A DNA stretch of 64,000 nucleotides from Catonella morbi ATCC 51271. Lineage in GTDB: Bacteria > Bacillota > Clostridia > Lachnospirales > Lachnospiraceae. A program made the translations under genes and the position numbers. The stretch spans positions 310,001-374,000 of the forward strand of contig NZ_KI535367.1 in NCBI RefSeq assembly GCF_000160035.2, given 5' to 3'. This document shows positions 24,526-33,697 of the stretch, one piece after another; position 1 is the first letter of the stretch; the number at the start of each line of letters is the position of its first letter. The notes under the pieces are model-generated. The model did no database searches, had not been told where the DNA came from, and saw nothing but the letters and a program-made list of their open reading frames with translations.

Positions 24526-27393
24526 CTAATCTCTTATACCCAGAACCTTTAGCATATGTGCCGCCACCGTTTTGGCTGTTCTGTATATATCCGAAGTTTT
24601 AACATTGTCATTATATATATCGTCAGAATTTCTGATTTGTGAAGACCCCTGTCCCAAATGATAAGAAATTTCTCCGATTTCCATCTTCATTTCTGACAGT
24701 GCTCTCTTAAGTATTTCCTCATTTGCCTTAAGATTATCCAGACTTTCTCTGGAATCTGCCCTGAAATAGCCGGTAATTCTTTCATTTACAATTCTAAACT
24801 CTGACATCACTCTGTCATCATTTGTAGTTAAGAGAATACCTACCTTACCCATATCCGCTTCCGTTTTCCCCTTCCTTACTGTAAGAGATATGTCAGCCAT
24901 TTTATCTTCATCGTAAATAAAAGGTATATCATAAGTCTGAGAGGTATCCCTCTTAACAGAAAGTACAATGGTCTTCTTAACCTCCGCCAGTCCGGCAAGT
25001 TTTCCGTAGGTAATCTTTTCAGACTCCATCAGCTTTGATACTTTTCTGCTAAGTGCATCCGTTATGGCTTTCTCATTTTCAGCAGCAAACCTGTCTCCGT
25101 TAAACTCATCTATGAATTTTGATGAAAGGTCGTTTATCTCTCTCTTCTCTTCATTTGACATTTCGGATATCAGTCCTAATAAATTTCTTCTGCCCTTTGA
25201 AATACTCATCTGTGCCGTCAGGTTAGAAAATGTGATTTCCGCTCTCTCGTCTATCATCTTTTCTACTTCAGTAGTCTGAACCTCTTTTGTTATTTCGGCC
25301 TTTTTAGCCTCATAATAATCATTGTCCGCCCATGTAAGACTGTCTTTAAGTTCTCCCGCAAGCAATTTGGCATAAGACATATCTATCTGATTATCTATCT
25401 TACCCTCACCTCCGAGCACTTTTATAAGTTCTCCGAAGTTATCATCTATCTTCTCGTCAAATCCGCCAGGTTTCCTGCTTCTTACTGCTGAAAGCATATT
25501 TCTCAGAGTAAGACTCTGATTGGTAAGGCTTACACTTCCTACCGCTGCATCATCACCCTTTTCAATCTGATTAAGCAGACGGTATATTCCTATATAAGCC
25601 TCTCTTTCCGTCTCACTTACGTCCCCGTTCTTTTCCAGATTATAAAGATAACGACTGTATTTCTCATCATTTGGAAATACTTTTTCATTTATTTCTTTTG
25701 CGGCCTTAAGCAGTTCTTCCATATCCAAATCAAGCGGATTAATTCCTGATTTAATAAGTCCCGCCACTGTAGCAGGTTTTAATTCTTTTAAAGCTGTTTC
25801 GGTGAGGGTAGCTGCCACCTTCATCTTTGTTACAGACTCCACACTTACTTCTGCTTTATTATATGCCAGAAGTCTTACTGCCTTTCTGTTTGCCTCTGTA
25901 AGATCCAAATTATTTTCACTTAGAACCTTATCAATATTTCCAAAGGCTTTGCGGATACTGTCGCCCAAATCAGCCCTGATTTCGGTTGCGCCCTTTTCAT
26001 AAGCCTTGCCCGCTTCATGATAAGAGGCAAGGGTAATCCTTGTTTCTGCTCTGTATGTAGCCGATACCGCACCCATCTTGTATTCAGTTTCATAGGTTCT
26101 TGTAAGCGCATAGGAACGAATGGACACCACACTTCTTAAAAGTTCAATTCCGGTTGCAGCATTGCCGATAGTTTTTGTACCATCCGCATTTTCACTGTTT
26201 CCCAATGTTACAGCACCGTCAAGTAAGCCCTTATAATAGCTTTCCTCTTCTTTTCTAAGATTGGCTACAAGTCCCTTAAGATCGGTTACATCTATCTTTA
26301 TCCCCTTATTTAACATACTTACTGCAGATTGTTCGGTAAGTTTAAGTCTTATTTCTTCAAGATTTCTTCTTTGGCTTACTTCTGTAATTGTAATTTCTGT
26401 GGTTCGCCTGAAATAATTAACCACATAGCCTGCCTGCCTGTAATTAGCTGTACCTACTATAGCTTCTGTAGCTTCTCTTCCCTCTGAAATTCCTTTTGCA
26501 AGCCTATCCGCTAACTTTCCTATTCCTTCAGTAGTTCCTGCTCCGTTCCTTAGCTCATTAAGGCTTAAATACTTTGCTACACTTGCAGGAGTAATCTCCA
26601 TCCCCTTGGTAAACAACCACTTTGCAGCACCAAGGCTGTCTTCATCTGCAGTTACTCCCTTACTCTCCAAAAGATTTACAGCCTGATTTTCTATTTTAAA
26701 CCAAGTCTCCTCTTTTTCTACCGTCTGTGATACTTCTCTATACGACTCTGTATGCTCCGCCCTGTAGATATTAGAAATAGTTTCCGGCAGATCAGCTTCT
26801 ATCATGTGGCTTATAGCCGGTTCGTTTATATTTTTTATTACATCTTTCACAAAGTCCACAGCAGTTGAAAGTTTCTCAATATTTTCTTTGGTAACAGCCA
26901 TACCGGATTTTTCAAGCAGCTTTGCAAGCCTGCCGTCCTCAGTGTTTCCATAAGAAAGTTCTTTTATATTTTCGGTTTCTTCGCTAAGTTTTTCTGCCTG
27001 TTTCTCAAGGTATTCCCTGCTTATTTCCCTGTTTTGAACTATGTTTTCTACACTCTTTTTAACAAGGTCGGCATCAGAATCTGTAGCGGATACCCCCTTT
27101 TCTTCAAGCCCTTTCATAATCTCAGGTGATAGCATTTTTGCATTATATTCAAGGGTTTTTGTAGCCTTTTCAGCCTGTTCCTTAAATTTTGATACTGCCC
27201 TGTCTTCTTCTCTTAGCTTATTTACAGTATCTCCGTAGGTCATAACTTTAGTTCTTATATTTTTATTAAATGCCTCTCCGAGACTGATCTTCTCATTTGC
27301 AGATTCCGGTTCTTTAATTTCTTTTCCTGTATCTTTAAGTCCCAACTCAAGCACTTTAGTACTGTCTTTTAAGCTATCTATCTGCATAAGCAC
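24526..27393 (-). CDS. 955-aa flagellar-locus protein with FliK-like C-terminus
   Basis: The large soluble protein has no signal peptide or membrane segment. Residues about 60-620 contain degenerate helical units of the form LL-KSGI-x-T-EN-L--A (for example LLEKSGMAVTKENIEKLS, LLESKGVTADEDSL, LIKSGINPLDLDMEELL). The C-terminal 110 residues (ISLTVRKGKTEADMGKVGILLTTNDDRVMSEFRIVNERITGYFRADSRESLDNLKANEEILKRAL) follow the pattern of the FliK flagellar hook-length domain. It lies 16 bases before flagellin and has its own sigma-D promoter. A role in export or hook-length control is inferred. Confidence 0.7.
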   Translation of the reverse strand: MLMQIDSLKDSTKVLELGLKDTGKEIKEPESANEKISLGEAFNKNIRTKVMTYGDTVNKLREEDRAVSKFKEQAEKATKTLEYNAKMLSPEIMKGLEEKGVSATDSDADLVKKSVENIVQNREISREYLEKQAEKLSEETENIKELSYGNTEDGRLAKLLEKSGMAVTKENIEKLSTAVDFVKDVIKNINEPAISHMIEADLPETISNIYRAEHTESYREVSQTVEKEETWFKIENQAVNLLESKGVTADEDSLGAAKWLFTKGMEITPASVAKYLSLNELRNGAGTTEGIGKLADRLAKGISEGREATEAIVGTANYRQAGYVVNYFRRTTEITITEVSQRRNLEEIRLKLTEQSAVSMLNKGIKIDVTDLKGLVANLRKEEESYYKGLLDGAVTLGNSENADGTKTIGNAATGIELLRSVVSIRSYALTRTYETEYKMGAVSATYRAETRITLASYHEAGKAYEKGATEIRADLGDSIRKAFGNIDKVLSENNLDLTEANRKAVRLLAYNKAEVSVESVTKMKVAATLTETALKELKPATVAGLIKSGINPLDLDMEELLKAAKEINEKVFPNDEKYSRYLYNLEKNGDVSETEREAYIGIYRLLNQIEKGDDAAVGSVSLTNQSLTLRNMLSAVRSRKPGGFDEKIDDNFGELIKVLGGEGKIDNQIDMSYAKLLAGELKDSLTWADNDYYEAKKAEITKEVQTTEVEKMIDERAEITFSNLTAQMSISKGRRNLLGLISEMSNEEKREINDLSSKFIDEFNGDRFAAENEKAITDALSRKVSKLMESEKITYGKLAGLAEVKKTIVLSVKRDTSQTYDIPFIYDEDKMADISLTVRKGKTEADMGKVGILLTTNDDRVMSEFRIVNERITGYFRADSRESLDNLKANEEILKRALSEMKMEIGEISYHLGQGSSQIRNSDDIYNDNVKTSDIYRTAKTVAAHMLKVLGIRD

Positions 27394-27431
27394 CTCTTTT
27401 TCAAAATATTTGCAATTACACTACAATATAT

Positions 27432-27459
27432 ATTTCGGCAGAATTTTTGCTTTTATTAA
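27432..27459 (-). promoter_or_regulatory. Sigma-D flagellar promoter for the 955-aa gene and flagellin operon
   Basis: TTAAT (27455-27459), 16 bases, then CCGAAAT (27432-27438) fit the Bacillus sigma-D pattern CTAAA-N16-CCGATAT with two mismatches in the -35 box and one in the -10. It lies 38 bases before the gene start. The promoter at 29057-29084 has the same layout. Confidence 0.6.
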
Positions 27460-27475
27460 GTACAAAACAAAAGAA

Positions 27476-27651
27476 AAAGATAACATTACAAGGCATATAC
27501 ATAAGTAAAATGCGTGTATTGTTATCTTTCTCTACATCATCCCCGCAATCACCATCACTGATGGCCGATTCTATTTATCACAAATCCCATTCGTCTTCCT
27601 ACTCTCTCCTGTCGACAGAATCATTTTAGCATATTTTGTGCAAATTGTCAA
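27476..27651 (-). ncRNA. Small RNA or leader-attenuator unit in flagellar locus
   Basis: A near-perfect SigA promoter, TTGACA (27646-27651), 17 bases, TAAAAT (27623-27628), starts a transcript at about 27616. About 90 bases on, AAAGATAACA (27476-27485) and TGTTATCTTT (27520-27529) form a terminator followed on the minus strand by TTCTTTTGTTTTG. The RNA is about 140 nt, begins near the palindrome CTGTCGACAG and contains several GGA motifs (AGGAGA, AGGAAG, GGGAT, GGGGATG). It may be a free small RNA or an attenuator for the downstream flagellar genes. Confidence 0.55.
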
Positions 27652-27693
27652 TAAAAGATGTTTAATTTATTCAAATATCTATATTTTGCACAA

Positions 27694-28944
27694 TTAAACT
27701 GCTAAATCTATTTGTTTAATGGAGCCTGCTTCACCGTTTTCTTTAAGGAAAATACCGGTTTTCCTTACGGTCGCCTGTGTGTTATTATCCATATCTTTTA
27801 TAGAAAATTCAGTGTTTGCTCTGCCAAGGTATATAGCACCAATGCCTTTTTTTGCTATTGGAACAAGCTCATCATTTCCATCCTCGTCTTTGCTCCACAC
27901 TAAAAGCTTCATAAATATTTTATCATTTTCATCTATCCAGCCATTTCCATCATCATCGTATGCGGCCAAGTCGCTAAAACCGTCACCACTCCCGGTCCCA
28001 AAAAGCTCTGTTCCGTCATTTATCTTGCCATCTCCGTTTTTATCAAGTGCAAGAAAGCCGCTACCCCTGCCGGCAAATGATATTTTATCTTTTTCTCCGT
28101 CTCCATCTATGTCAAAGTCATATTTTCGGGTAGTTATATCTTTAGCATCTCCCTCAAGATTTACTACTAACGGATCTTTAAAATTAAACTCTGAATATCT
28201 TCTTGTTCCCTGAACTTCAGCATAAGCCCTGGACATGCCCATTTCCATCTTGAAGTCCATCTTGCGTCCATCTGCAGACATAACGCTTCCGTGTGCCTCA
28301 AATGAAGTCACTTCGGTTTCTACATAAGACAGTGTTTCCTCATACACTGCCTCTATCCTGTTTACAGAAAATGAACTTGCTGCAGACGAAGATGAACTTA
28401 CTGAATTCTTATCTTTCGCGCTGTATCTCTTAAGAATCTCACTAAGGCTAATAATTTCATTGTCTTTATCATTTTCCCGGATATTTGACTTTTTACCCTG
28501 AAGCTCATCCATAAATTTTCTTATGGCTTCAACTATTTTCTTAATTAGCTTTGCTTCTTCCTCTTTTATGTCATCCATCATACTTTTCTTTATGCTTTCA
28601 AGACTTAATCCGCCTAGTTCTTCACCTAACTTATTAACCTCTTCTTTGGCCTTCTCTTCTTTCTCAATTATTTTAAGCTTTGCCCTAATTGCCTGATGTT
28701 CTATGCTGTAGCCGCTACTTGTATAGCTTTGCTTTTTTCCGTCATTTGTATAGCTGTTAAATCTTCTGCCTTCTGAAAATGATTTACCGCTAAATTCAAA
28801 AGTAGCATTTTTCTCTCTGTTTCTTGTTTGTGGGGAAGATGAATTTGCTGACACAGATAAAAGACGGTTTCTTGAAGTCACCCTCACACCTTGCGAAAAT
28901 TCTCTTGATGATGACATAGAAATATTACTATTTGCAATTCTCAT
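27694..28944 (-). CDS. EF-hand-like repeat protein of flagellar locus
   Basis: From the ATG at 28944, with AAGGAGG 7 bases upstream, the protein has 416 aa and no signal peptide. A long coiled helix lies near residues 95-165. The C-terminal third contains FDIDGDGEKDKISF, LALDKNGDGKINDGTELFG, YDDDGNGWIDENDKIF and WSKDEDGNDEL, which match calcium-binding DxDxDG loops of the type found near the ends of RTX and other large exported proteins. It is preceded by a sigma-D promoter, so it is expressed with motility genes. Function unknown. Confidence 0.8.
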   Translation of the reverse strand: MRIANSNISMSSSREFSQGVRVTSRNRLLSVSANSSSPQTRNREKNATFEFSGKSFSEGRRFNSYTNDGKKQSYTSSGYSIEHQAIRAKLKIIEKEEKAKEEVNKLGEELGGLSLESIKKSMMDDIKEEEAKLIKKIVEAIRKFMDELQGKKSNIRENDKDNEIISLSEILKRYSAKDKNSVSSSSSAASSFSVNRIEAVYEETLSYVETEVTSFEAHGSVMSADGRKMDFKMEMGMSRAYAEVQGTRRYSEFNFKDPLVVNLEGDAKDITTRKYDFDIDGDGEKDKISFAGRGSGFLALDKNGDGKINDGTELFGTGSGDGFSDLAAYDDDGNGWIDENDKIFMKLLVWSKDEDGNDELVPIAKKGIGAIYLGRANTEFSIKDMDNNTQATVRKTGIFLKENGEAGSIKQIDLAV

Positions 28945-29056
28945 AACTACCTCCTTACAGCTTGCTTTGTTTTTGTGTAACAAAACTAACCTTCTTCATT
29001 CTTGAAGAAAGTTAACATGTGTGAGGTAGAAAATTGTCTTGGAACTTATATTAATT

Positions 29057-29084
29057 ATATCGGACAATAGCAGAGATTTATTAG
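29057..29084 (-). promoter_or_regulatory. Sigma-D flagellar promoter for the EF-hand-like gene
   Basis: CTAAT (29080-29084), 16 bases, CCGATAT (29057-29063) differs from the Bacillus sigma-D consensus by one base. It is 113 bases before the start codon. This is the best flagellar promoter in the window. Confidence 0.7.
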
Positions 29085-29208
29085 TAATTGTTTAGAATAA
29101 TCTATTTTTTTTTACTTAATATCAAAACATCTGTTCTTTATTGAATTTTTATAGTATAATCTTTTTGTTGTCGACCTTCAATCTGACATCAGAAGGGAGG
29201 TGTGTCAA

Positions 29209-29304
29209 TTGGAGATAATAATTTCTATCGTGATTGCTGTTACGGCAGATATGATTAGTTATTGTATTTGCAAGTGGTTAGACAGCAAAGATAACGACAA
29301 TTAG
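29209..29304 (+). CDS. Fst-like type I toxin, 31-aa membrane peptide
   Basis: The TTG-started ORF encodes LEIIISIVIAVTADMISYCI followed by CKWLDSKDNDN: a short hydrophobic helix, then the KWLD-charged tail typical of Fst/Ldr-type toxins, which insert into the membrane. GGGAGG lies 8 bases upstream. It is too short for ordinary gene calling. Identification rests on peptide pattern plus the matching RNA architecture (direct repeats, convergent antisense promoter and shared terminator). Toxicity has not been shown. Confidence 0.7.
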   Translation: MEIIISIVIAVTADMISYCICKWLDSKDNDN

Positions 29305-29338
29305 CCCAAGCGGAAGCCTTACCGTCTAAAATAAGGAA

Positions 29339-29368
29339 GAACCCCCAGAGTGCCCGCTCTGGGGGTTC
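29339..29368. terminator. Shared bidirectional terminator of the type I locus
   Basis: A perfect 12-bp stem with a 6-base loop (TGCCCG). It can end RNA I on the plus strand and RNA II on the minus strand; the minus-strand read continues into TTCCTTATTTT. Confidence 0.85.
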
Positions 29369-29400
29369 GTTTGTGTCAATTGGATTTCTATCTTGATACA
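29339..29400 (-). ncRNA. Antitoxin antisense RNA (RNA II) of the Fst-like locus
   Basis: On the minus strand TTGACT (29429-29434) and TATTAT (29406-29411) are 17 bases apart, a strong promoter. Transcription from about 29399 to the shared terminator gives about 62 nt. The RNA contains the complement of TGTGTCAATTGGA and ATTTCTATC, so it can pair with the toxin ribosome site and start. Size, direction and pairing match RNA II of pAD1 par (66 nt). Confidence 0.65.
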
Positions 29401-29405
29401 AATAT

Positions 29406-29434
29406 ATAATAAGCTATTTTTATGGATAAGTCAA
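29406..29434 (-). promoter_or_regulatory. Promoter of antisense RNA II
   Basis: TTGACT and TATTAT with a 17-base spacer, directed towards the toxin gene. It is stronger than the toxin promoter, as expected where the antidote must be in excess. Confidence 0.65.
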
Positions 29435-29454
29435 GGTAAAACATACAATCCGTA

Positions 29455-30677
29455 TTACTCAGCATAGGTGAGCACTATCTTCTTAAGCAACTCTACTATC
29501 TTAAGCATAGCATCAACTGATACAAATTCATATTTCCCATGATAATTCATACCGCCTGTGCAAATATTAGGGCAAGGAAGTCCCATATATGAAAGTGATG
29601 CTCCGTCCGTACCGCCTCTGATTGGCTCTACTCTAGGCTCTATACCAAGTTCAAGCATAGCTTTCTTTGCATTTTCTACAAGGTGCATATTTGGCTCAAC
29701 CATTTCTTTCATATTGTGATATGAGTCTGTAATCTGAACCTCTGCCGTACCCTCACCATATTTAGCATTGATAAACTCACCGACTTTTGCAAACAATGCC
29801 TTTTTAGCTTCGAATTTATCTGCATCATGGTCACGGATTATATAATTTAGTTTAGTCTTTTCGGTATTTCCCTCTATCTCGGTGATATGAAAAATCCCTC
29901 ATAGCCCTCTGTACAGTATGGATCTTCATACACAGGAAGCATTGACTGAAATTCCATAGCTATCCTGATTGCATCCTTCATCTTCCACTTGGCAGAGCCC
30001 GGATGGATGGATACACCGTTTATAACCACTCTTCCGCCTGCCGCATTAAAGTTCTCGTATTCAAGCTCTCCAAGCCTTCCGCCATCTACTGTATAGGCAT
30101 AGTCTGCTCCGAATTTATCTACATCAAAGTATTTTGTACCATTGCCCACTTCTTCATCAGGTGTGAAGCCTATCCTGATTTTTCCATGTTCTATCTCAGA
30201 ATGTTCCTTAAAATAAGCCACCATGCTCATAATCTCAGCGATTCCCGCCTTATCATCAGCTCCCAAGAGGGTAGTTCCGTCAGTTACTATAAGTGTCTCT
30301 CCCTTAAATTCAGGAAGTACTGGAAAATCACTGACCTTCATAACTACGTTTAGAGCTTCATTCAGCACTATATCCTTACCGTCATAGTTTTCTATTTCAC
30401 GTGGTTTAATATTGGCTCCTGATATGGCATCACTGGTATCCATATGTGCAACAAAGCCAAGTACCGGTAAATCTCTTTCTGTTGTGGCAGGCAGGGTTGC
30501 AAATACATAACCATGGTCTAAAAGTTCTACCTCACTAAGTCCAAACTCCTTAAGCTCTTCTACTAAAAATTTTGCAAGTTCAAGCTGTTTGGCTGTGCTT
30601 GGTACTTCCTCCACTCCATCCTGTGACTGTGTATCAAATGATACATATTTTAAGAACCTGTCTTTAACTGTTTTCAT
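29455..30677 (-). pseudogene. pepT: Peptidase T, frameshifted
   Basis: Two ORFs in different frames together make a full peptidase T (about 407 aa, normal 408-410). The N-terminal part (29874-30677) has [22 protein letters not shown] and [10 protein letters not shown], the metal-binding core. It ends at GFFISPR-stop. In the next frame the expected continuation [20 protein letters not shown] leads into [13 protein letters not shown] and the final IRGGTDGAS...[11 protein letters not shown]. The break is at a run of five A (29890-29894); one added base restores the frame. It could be a real pseudogene, a phase switch or a sequencing error. Confidence 0.9.
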
Positions 30678-30705
30678 GGCATTCTCCTTTTCAATACAAT
30701 ACTAT

Positions 30706-31065
30706 TTATGATAAGAGTTTTTTTAATTTTTTATCAAATGTAAATACATCATAACCCTTTATACATTTATATGCATATAAGATACAGTCTATAAAATCAA
30801 GATTCTTCTCTGCATAAGTTTCAACACCAAGCATAAGAACATCTTTTTCCACAACATCTATATCCGAAATAAAATCAAGAATTGACTCTGTTATCTCCCG
30901 CTTATCAACTCCATATATTCTTTTAAGCACATATATTACTTCAGCAATAACCTCAATTGTGACTATGACATTTTTACTTTTTATAACCTCTGTCACTTCT
31001 AAAACCATATCCTCGTTATCATTTAGAATATATCTCAAAATAACATTAGCATCAAGCATTACCAT
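30706..31065 (-). CDS. PIN domain toxin (VapC-like)
   Basis: From the ATG at 31065 the protein has 119 aa, beginning MVMLDANVILRYILNDNED. PIN acidic residues are seen in LDANVILRY, in the glutamate of VIAEVIYVLKR, in LDFIDCILYAYK and in FTFDKKL. PIN proteins of this kind are RNases of type II toxin-antitoxin pairs. A GTG at 31074 in frame is an alternative start. The gene overlaps the end of the antitoxin gene, the usual order for such a pair. Confidence 0.85.
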   Translation of the reverse strand: MVMLDANVILRYILNDNEDMVLEVTEVIKSKNVIVTIEVIAEVIYVLKRIYGVDKREITESILDFISDIDVVEKDVLMLGVETYAEKNLDFIDCILYAYKCIKGYDVFTFDKKLKKLLS

Positions 31066-31294
31066 AATTTTCACCTACTTCTTCCTCCCAGGCAGTTCCC
31101 TCTTTATTCCATAACTCAGGATTAGCATACTTTGCCAAGGAGCCTCTCGCAGCTTCGGTAGTTCTTGTCCTTTTGGGGCTTTCTTCCATGAATTCATCCA
31201 AAATTGTAATTATCACTTTTTGATTTTTCTTCGCAGGTATCTTTTCCAATGTCTGTACAGTATTGCCATCATAATATCCACTTAGTGTAAGCAT
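31052..31294 (-). CDS. Antitoxin of PIN toxin pair
   Basis: The 80-aa protein begins MLTLSGYYDGNTVQTLEKIPAKKNQKVIITILDE. This N-terminal strand pattern is common in small antitoxins that precede PIN toxins in Clostridia. The C-terminal half (LAKYANPELWNKEGTAWEEEVGENYGNA) should bind the toxin. The ATG at 31294 has AGGAGG 8 bases upstream; the GTG at 31300 is too close to it. It ends 14 bases inside the toxin start region. Confidence 0.8.
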   Translation of the reverse strand: MLTLSGYYDGNTVQTLEKIPAKKNQKVIITILDEFMEESPKRTRTTEAARGSLAKYANPELWNKEGTAWEEEVGENYGNA

Positions 31295-31339
31295 AAACAC
31301 CTCCTCCTTTTCTTCTGTTAATCACTCTCACCGGACAGC

Positions 31340-33577
31340 CTACTTAATTTTATCTCCCTTAGCAGCTCTCTTTTTAAGTTTAAACTTAGCTACCTTATAG
31401 CTGTCACCATCAAATTCTACTTCTGTAGTAGCACTGATCTCGACAGCTACACCTTTCACCTCATCATCTTCGGCAAGACTGATGCCCTTAACTCCTCTGC
31501 CGCTTTTCTTCATTTCAACCACTTCATCAAGGAGGTAGGAGAGTCCAATCTTTTTCTTTGTGAGCATATAAACCCTTAGGTCATGTGAAAGTATTTCTGC
31601 CGCACTTAACACCCTTACACTTAAAAGCTCATCTCCCTCTTCAAGTTTGGTTGCAAGCATTACGGAACGGTTTGTATCAAATTCCACACCGGAAACAAGC
31701 TTTACAAAACCTTTCCTGGTAGCAAAGAAAACCATGGACTCAAAAAGTTCTGCAAAAGAGGTATAAAGTATAATCTCCTCCTTGCCAACCTTTGAAATAT
31801 TGTGAACTAAAGTTCCCTTGTCCCTAAGCCTTACCTTAGGTATGTCTTTAGCCTTGACCTGATGCATATTTCCGCTTGCCGTAAATATACATATTCTGTC
31901 AGTATTTTTCATCATGATTTTAGTCGGATACTCGTTAAGAGCCTCTTCATTTGCCTTTGAAATACTGCTTACATCCACACTCTTAGCATAGCCGAAGCGG
32001 TCTATCAGTACATATACATCCTCTTCTTTTACTTCTTCCACATAGACCTGCTTCTCCTCATTTAAAAGCTCAGTACGTCTTGGCTTCTCAAAGTTTTTTA
32101 CATTTGCCTTCAAATCAGTCTTTATTACCCTATGAAGCTCTGTTTTATCGGATAATATTTTATTATATTCTTCAATATTCTGTTTAAGATTTTCTGCTTC
32201 TGTAGAAAGCTTTAAGACTTCAAGCCCTATAAGTCTGCTAAGCGGCATAGCAAGTATTGCATCAGCCTGTGGCTCGGTAAAATCAAACTCCTTCGCAGCC
32301 TTTTTTGATGCCTCGCTCTTAAACTTTATTTCTGCTATATTACCGTTTACAAGGCAGTCCTTTGCCTGCTTTATAGACTCTGAACCTCTAAGCACCTCTA
32401 TAATAAGGTCAATTACATCTACAGCCTTAATAAGACCTTCCACAACTTCTGCTCTGGATTTTGCCTTTTCCAGTAAATGTGTATATTCCTTGGTATAAAG
32501 TTCTTCTTCAAAGCCTAAAAATTCTTCTAAAATTCCCTTTAGTGAGAATATCTTTGGCTGCTTGTCTCTTACTGCAAGCATATTTACCGAATAGGTATCT
32601 TCCAAAGGAGTTTTCTTAAATATTCCGTTAAGGAGGTTTTCTACATTTCTTCCCTTCTTAACCTCTACCACTATGCGGACATCTGATGAAGATTCATCCC
32701 TTACATCTGCAATCTCATCAAACACCTTATCCTTCATAAGATTTACAAGACTTTCTACAAGCCTTGACTTGTTACCTGTCGAGGTAAAAGGAATTTCAGT
32801 TATAACTATATTTTTTTTGCCGTATTCTCCGTCTTCAATTATATACTTGCCTCTTACACGCAGTCTGCCCTCACCGTTTTCGTAAATATTTGCAATTTCG
32901 TCTGCATTGGCTATGATACCGCCTGTTGGAAAATCAGGTCCCGGTATGTATTTCATCAGTTTTTCTGTGGTAAGCTCAGGATTGTCAAGGAGGGCTATTG
33001 CACCCTTTATAATCTCACCCGGATTGTGTGGAGGTATATTGGTAGCCATACCTACAGCTATTCCCGTAGTTCCGTTTATCAGAAGAAACGGAAGCTTGGC
33101 AGGAAGTATAACAGGCTCTTTTTCACGCTCGTCAAAGTTTGGCACGAAGTCAACAAGATTTCTGTCAAGCCCTGTAAGCAGGTTCATAGCTCCTTTTGAA
33201 AGCCTTGCCTCCGTATAACGCATAGCCGCAGCCGAGTCGCCGTCTATAGAGCCAAAGTTTCCATGTCCGTCCACCAAAGGCACTGACATAGACCATTCCT
33301 CAGCCATATGCACAAGGGCATCATAGATAGAAGAGTCACCATGCGGATGATATTTACCCATGGTATCTCCGACTATACGGGCTGATTTTCTATGCTGTTT
33401 ATCCGGTGCAAGTCCCAGTTCATTCATAGCATAAAGTATTCTTCTCTGAACCGGCTTAAGACCGTCTCTTACATCCGGCAGGGCTCTTGATATAATTACG
33501 CTTACGGAATAATCTCTGTAGGAATTTTTCATTTCCTCAGAGAAATCCTGAATTATAATATTTTCTTCTGTTACCAT
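31340..33577 (-). CDS. parC: DNA topoisomerase IV subunit A (type II topoisomerase A subunit)
   Basis: The protein has 745 aa from ATG 33577 (GTG 33586 is an alternative). [32 protein letters not shown] is the standard start; [30 protein letters not shown] is the quinolone-resistance region; [11 protein letters not shown] contains the catalytic tyrosine. The C-terminal DNA-wrapping part is shorter than in GyrA and has no GyrA box that I could see, so ParC is preferred. ParE is just upstream on the same strand. It unlinks daughter chromosomes together with ParE. Confidence 0.88.
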   Translation of the reverse strand: MVTEENIIIQDFSEEMKNSYRDYSVSVIISRALPDVRDGLKPVQRRILYAMNELGLAPDKQHRKSARIVGDTMGKYHPHGDSSIYDALVHMAEEWSMSVPLVDGHGNFGSIDGDSAAAMRYTEARLSKGAMNLLTGLDRNLVDFVPNFDEREKEPVILPAKLPFLLINGTTGIAVGMATNIPPHNPGEIIKGAIALLDNPELTTEKLMKYIPGPDFPTGGIIANADEIANIYENGEGRLRVRGKYIIEDGEYGKKNIVITEIPFTSTGNKSRLVESLVNLMKDKVFDEIADVRDESSSDVRIVVEVKKGRNVENLLNGIFKKTPLEDTYSVNMLAVRDKQPKIFSLKGILEEFLGFEEELYTKEYTHLLEKAKSRAEVVEGLIKAVDVIDLIIEVLRGSESIKQAKDCLVNGNIAEIKFKSEASKKAAKEFDFTEPQADAILAMPLSRLIGLEVLKLSTEAENLKQNIEEYNKILSDKTELHRVIKTDLKANVKNFEKPRRTELLNEEKQVYVEEVKEEDVYVLIDRFGYAKSVDVSSISKANEEALNEYPTKIMMKNTDRICIFTASGNMHQVKAKDIPKVRLRDKGTLVHNISKVGKEEIILYTSFAELFESMVFFATRKGFVKLVSGVEFDTNRSVMLATKLEEGDELLSVRVLSAAEILSHDLRVYMLTKKKIGLSYLLDEVVEMKKSGRGVKGISLAEDDEVKGVAVEISATTEVEFDGDSYKVAKFKLKKRAAKGDKIK

Positions 33578-33697
33578 ACTTTCCACTTCCTATAAATTAG
33601 TCCTTATTATCCACAAACTGTTTTTTTCAACTGTCAAAAATCAGACTTTCACAGTATTTAACTTCTACTGATAAATAATAGTCTAAAGTTTACTTAG

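Larger units (their letters stand above)
29155..29368 (+). ncRNA. Fst-like toxin mRNA (RNA I), about 200 nt
   Basis: A TATAAT at 29155-29160 starts a transcript near 29167 that runs to the hairpin GAACCCCCAGAG (29339-29350) and CTCTGGGGGTTC (29357-29368). The -35 box is weak. CCTTC (29175-29179) and GAAGG (29192-29196) can fold over the ribosome site, as in the par locus of plasmid pAD1. The 13-base repeat TGTGTCAATTGGA at 29201-29213 is repeated at 29372-29384, with ATTTCTATC at 29221-29229 and 29384-29392. Confidence 0.65.

Noticed and set aside
27476-27651. c-di-GMP riboswitch upstream of flagellar genes
   Set aside because: The conserved GEMM sequence blocks (for example the CACGCACAGGGCAAACC type) are not present.
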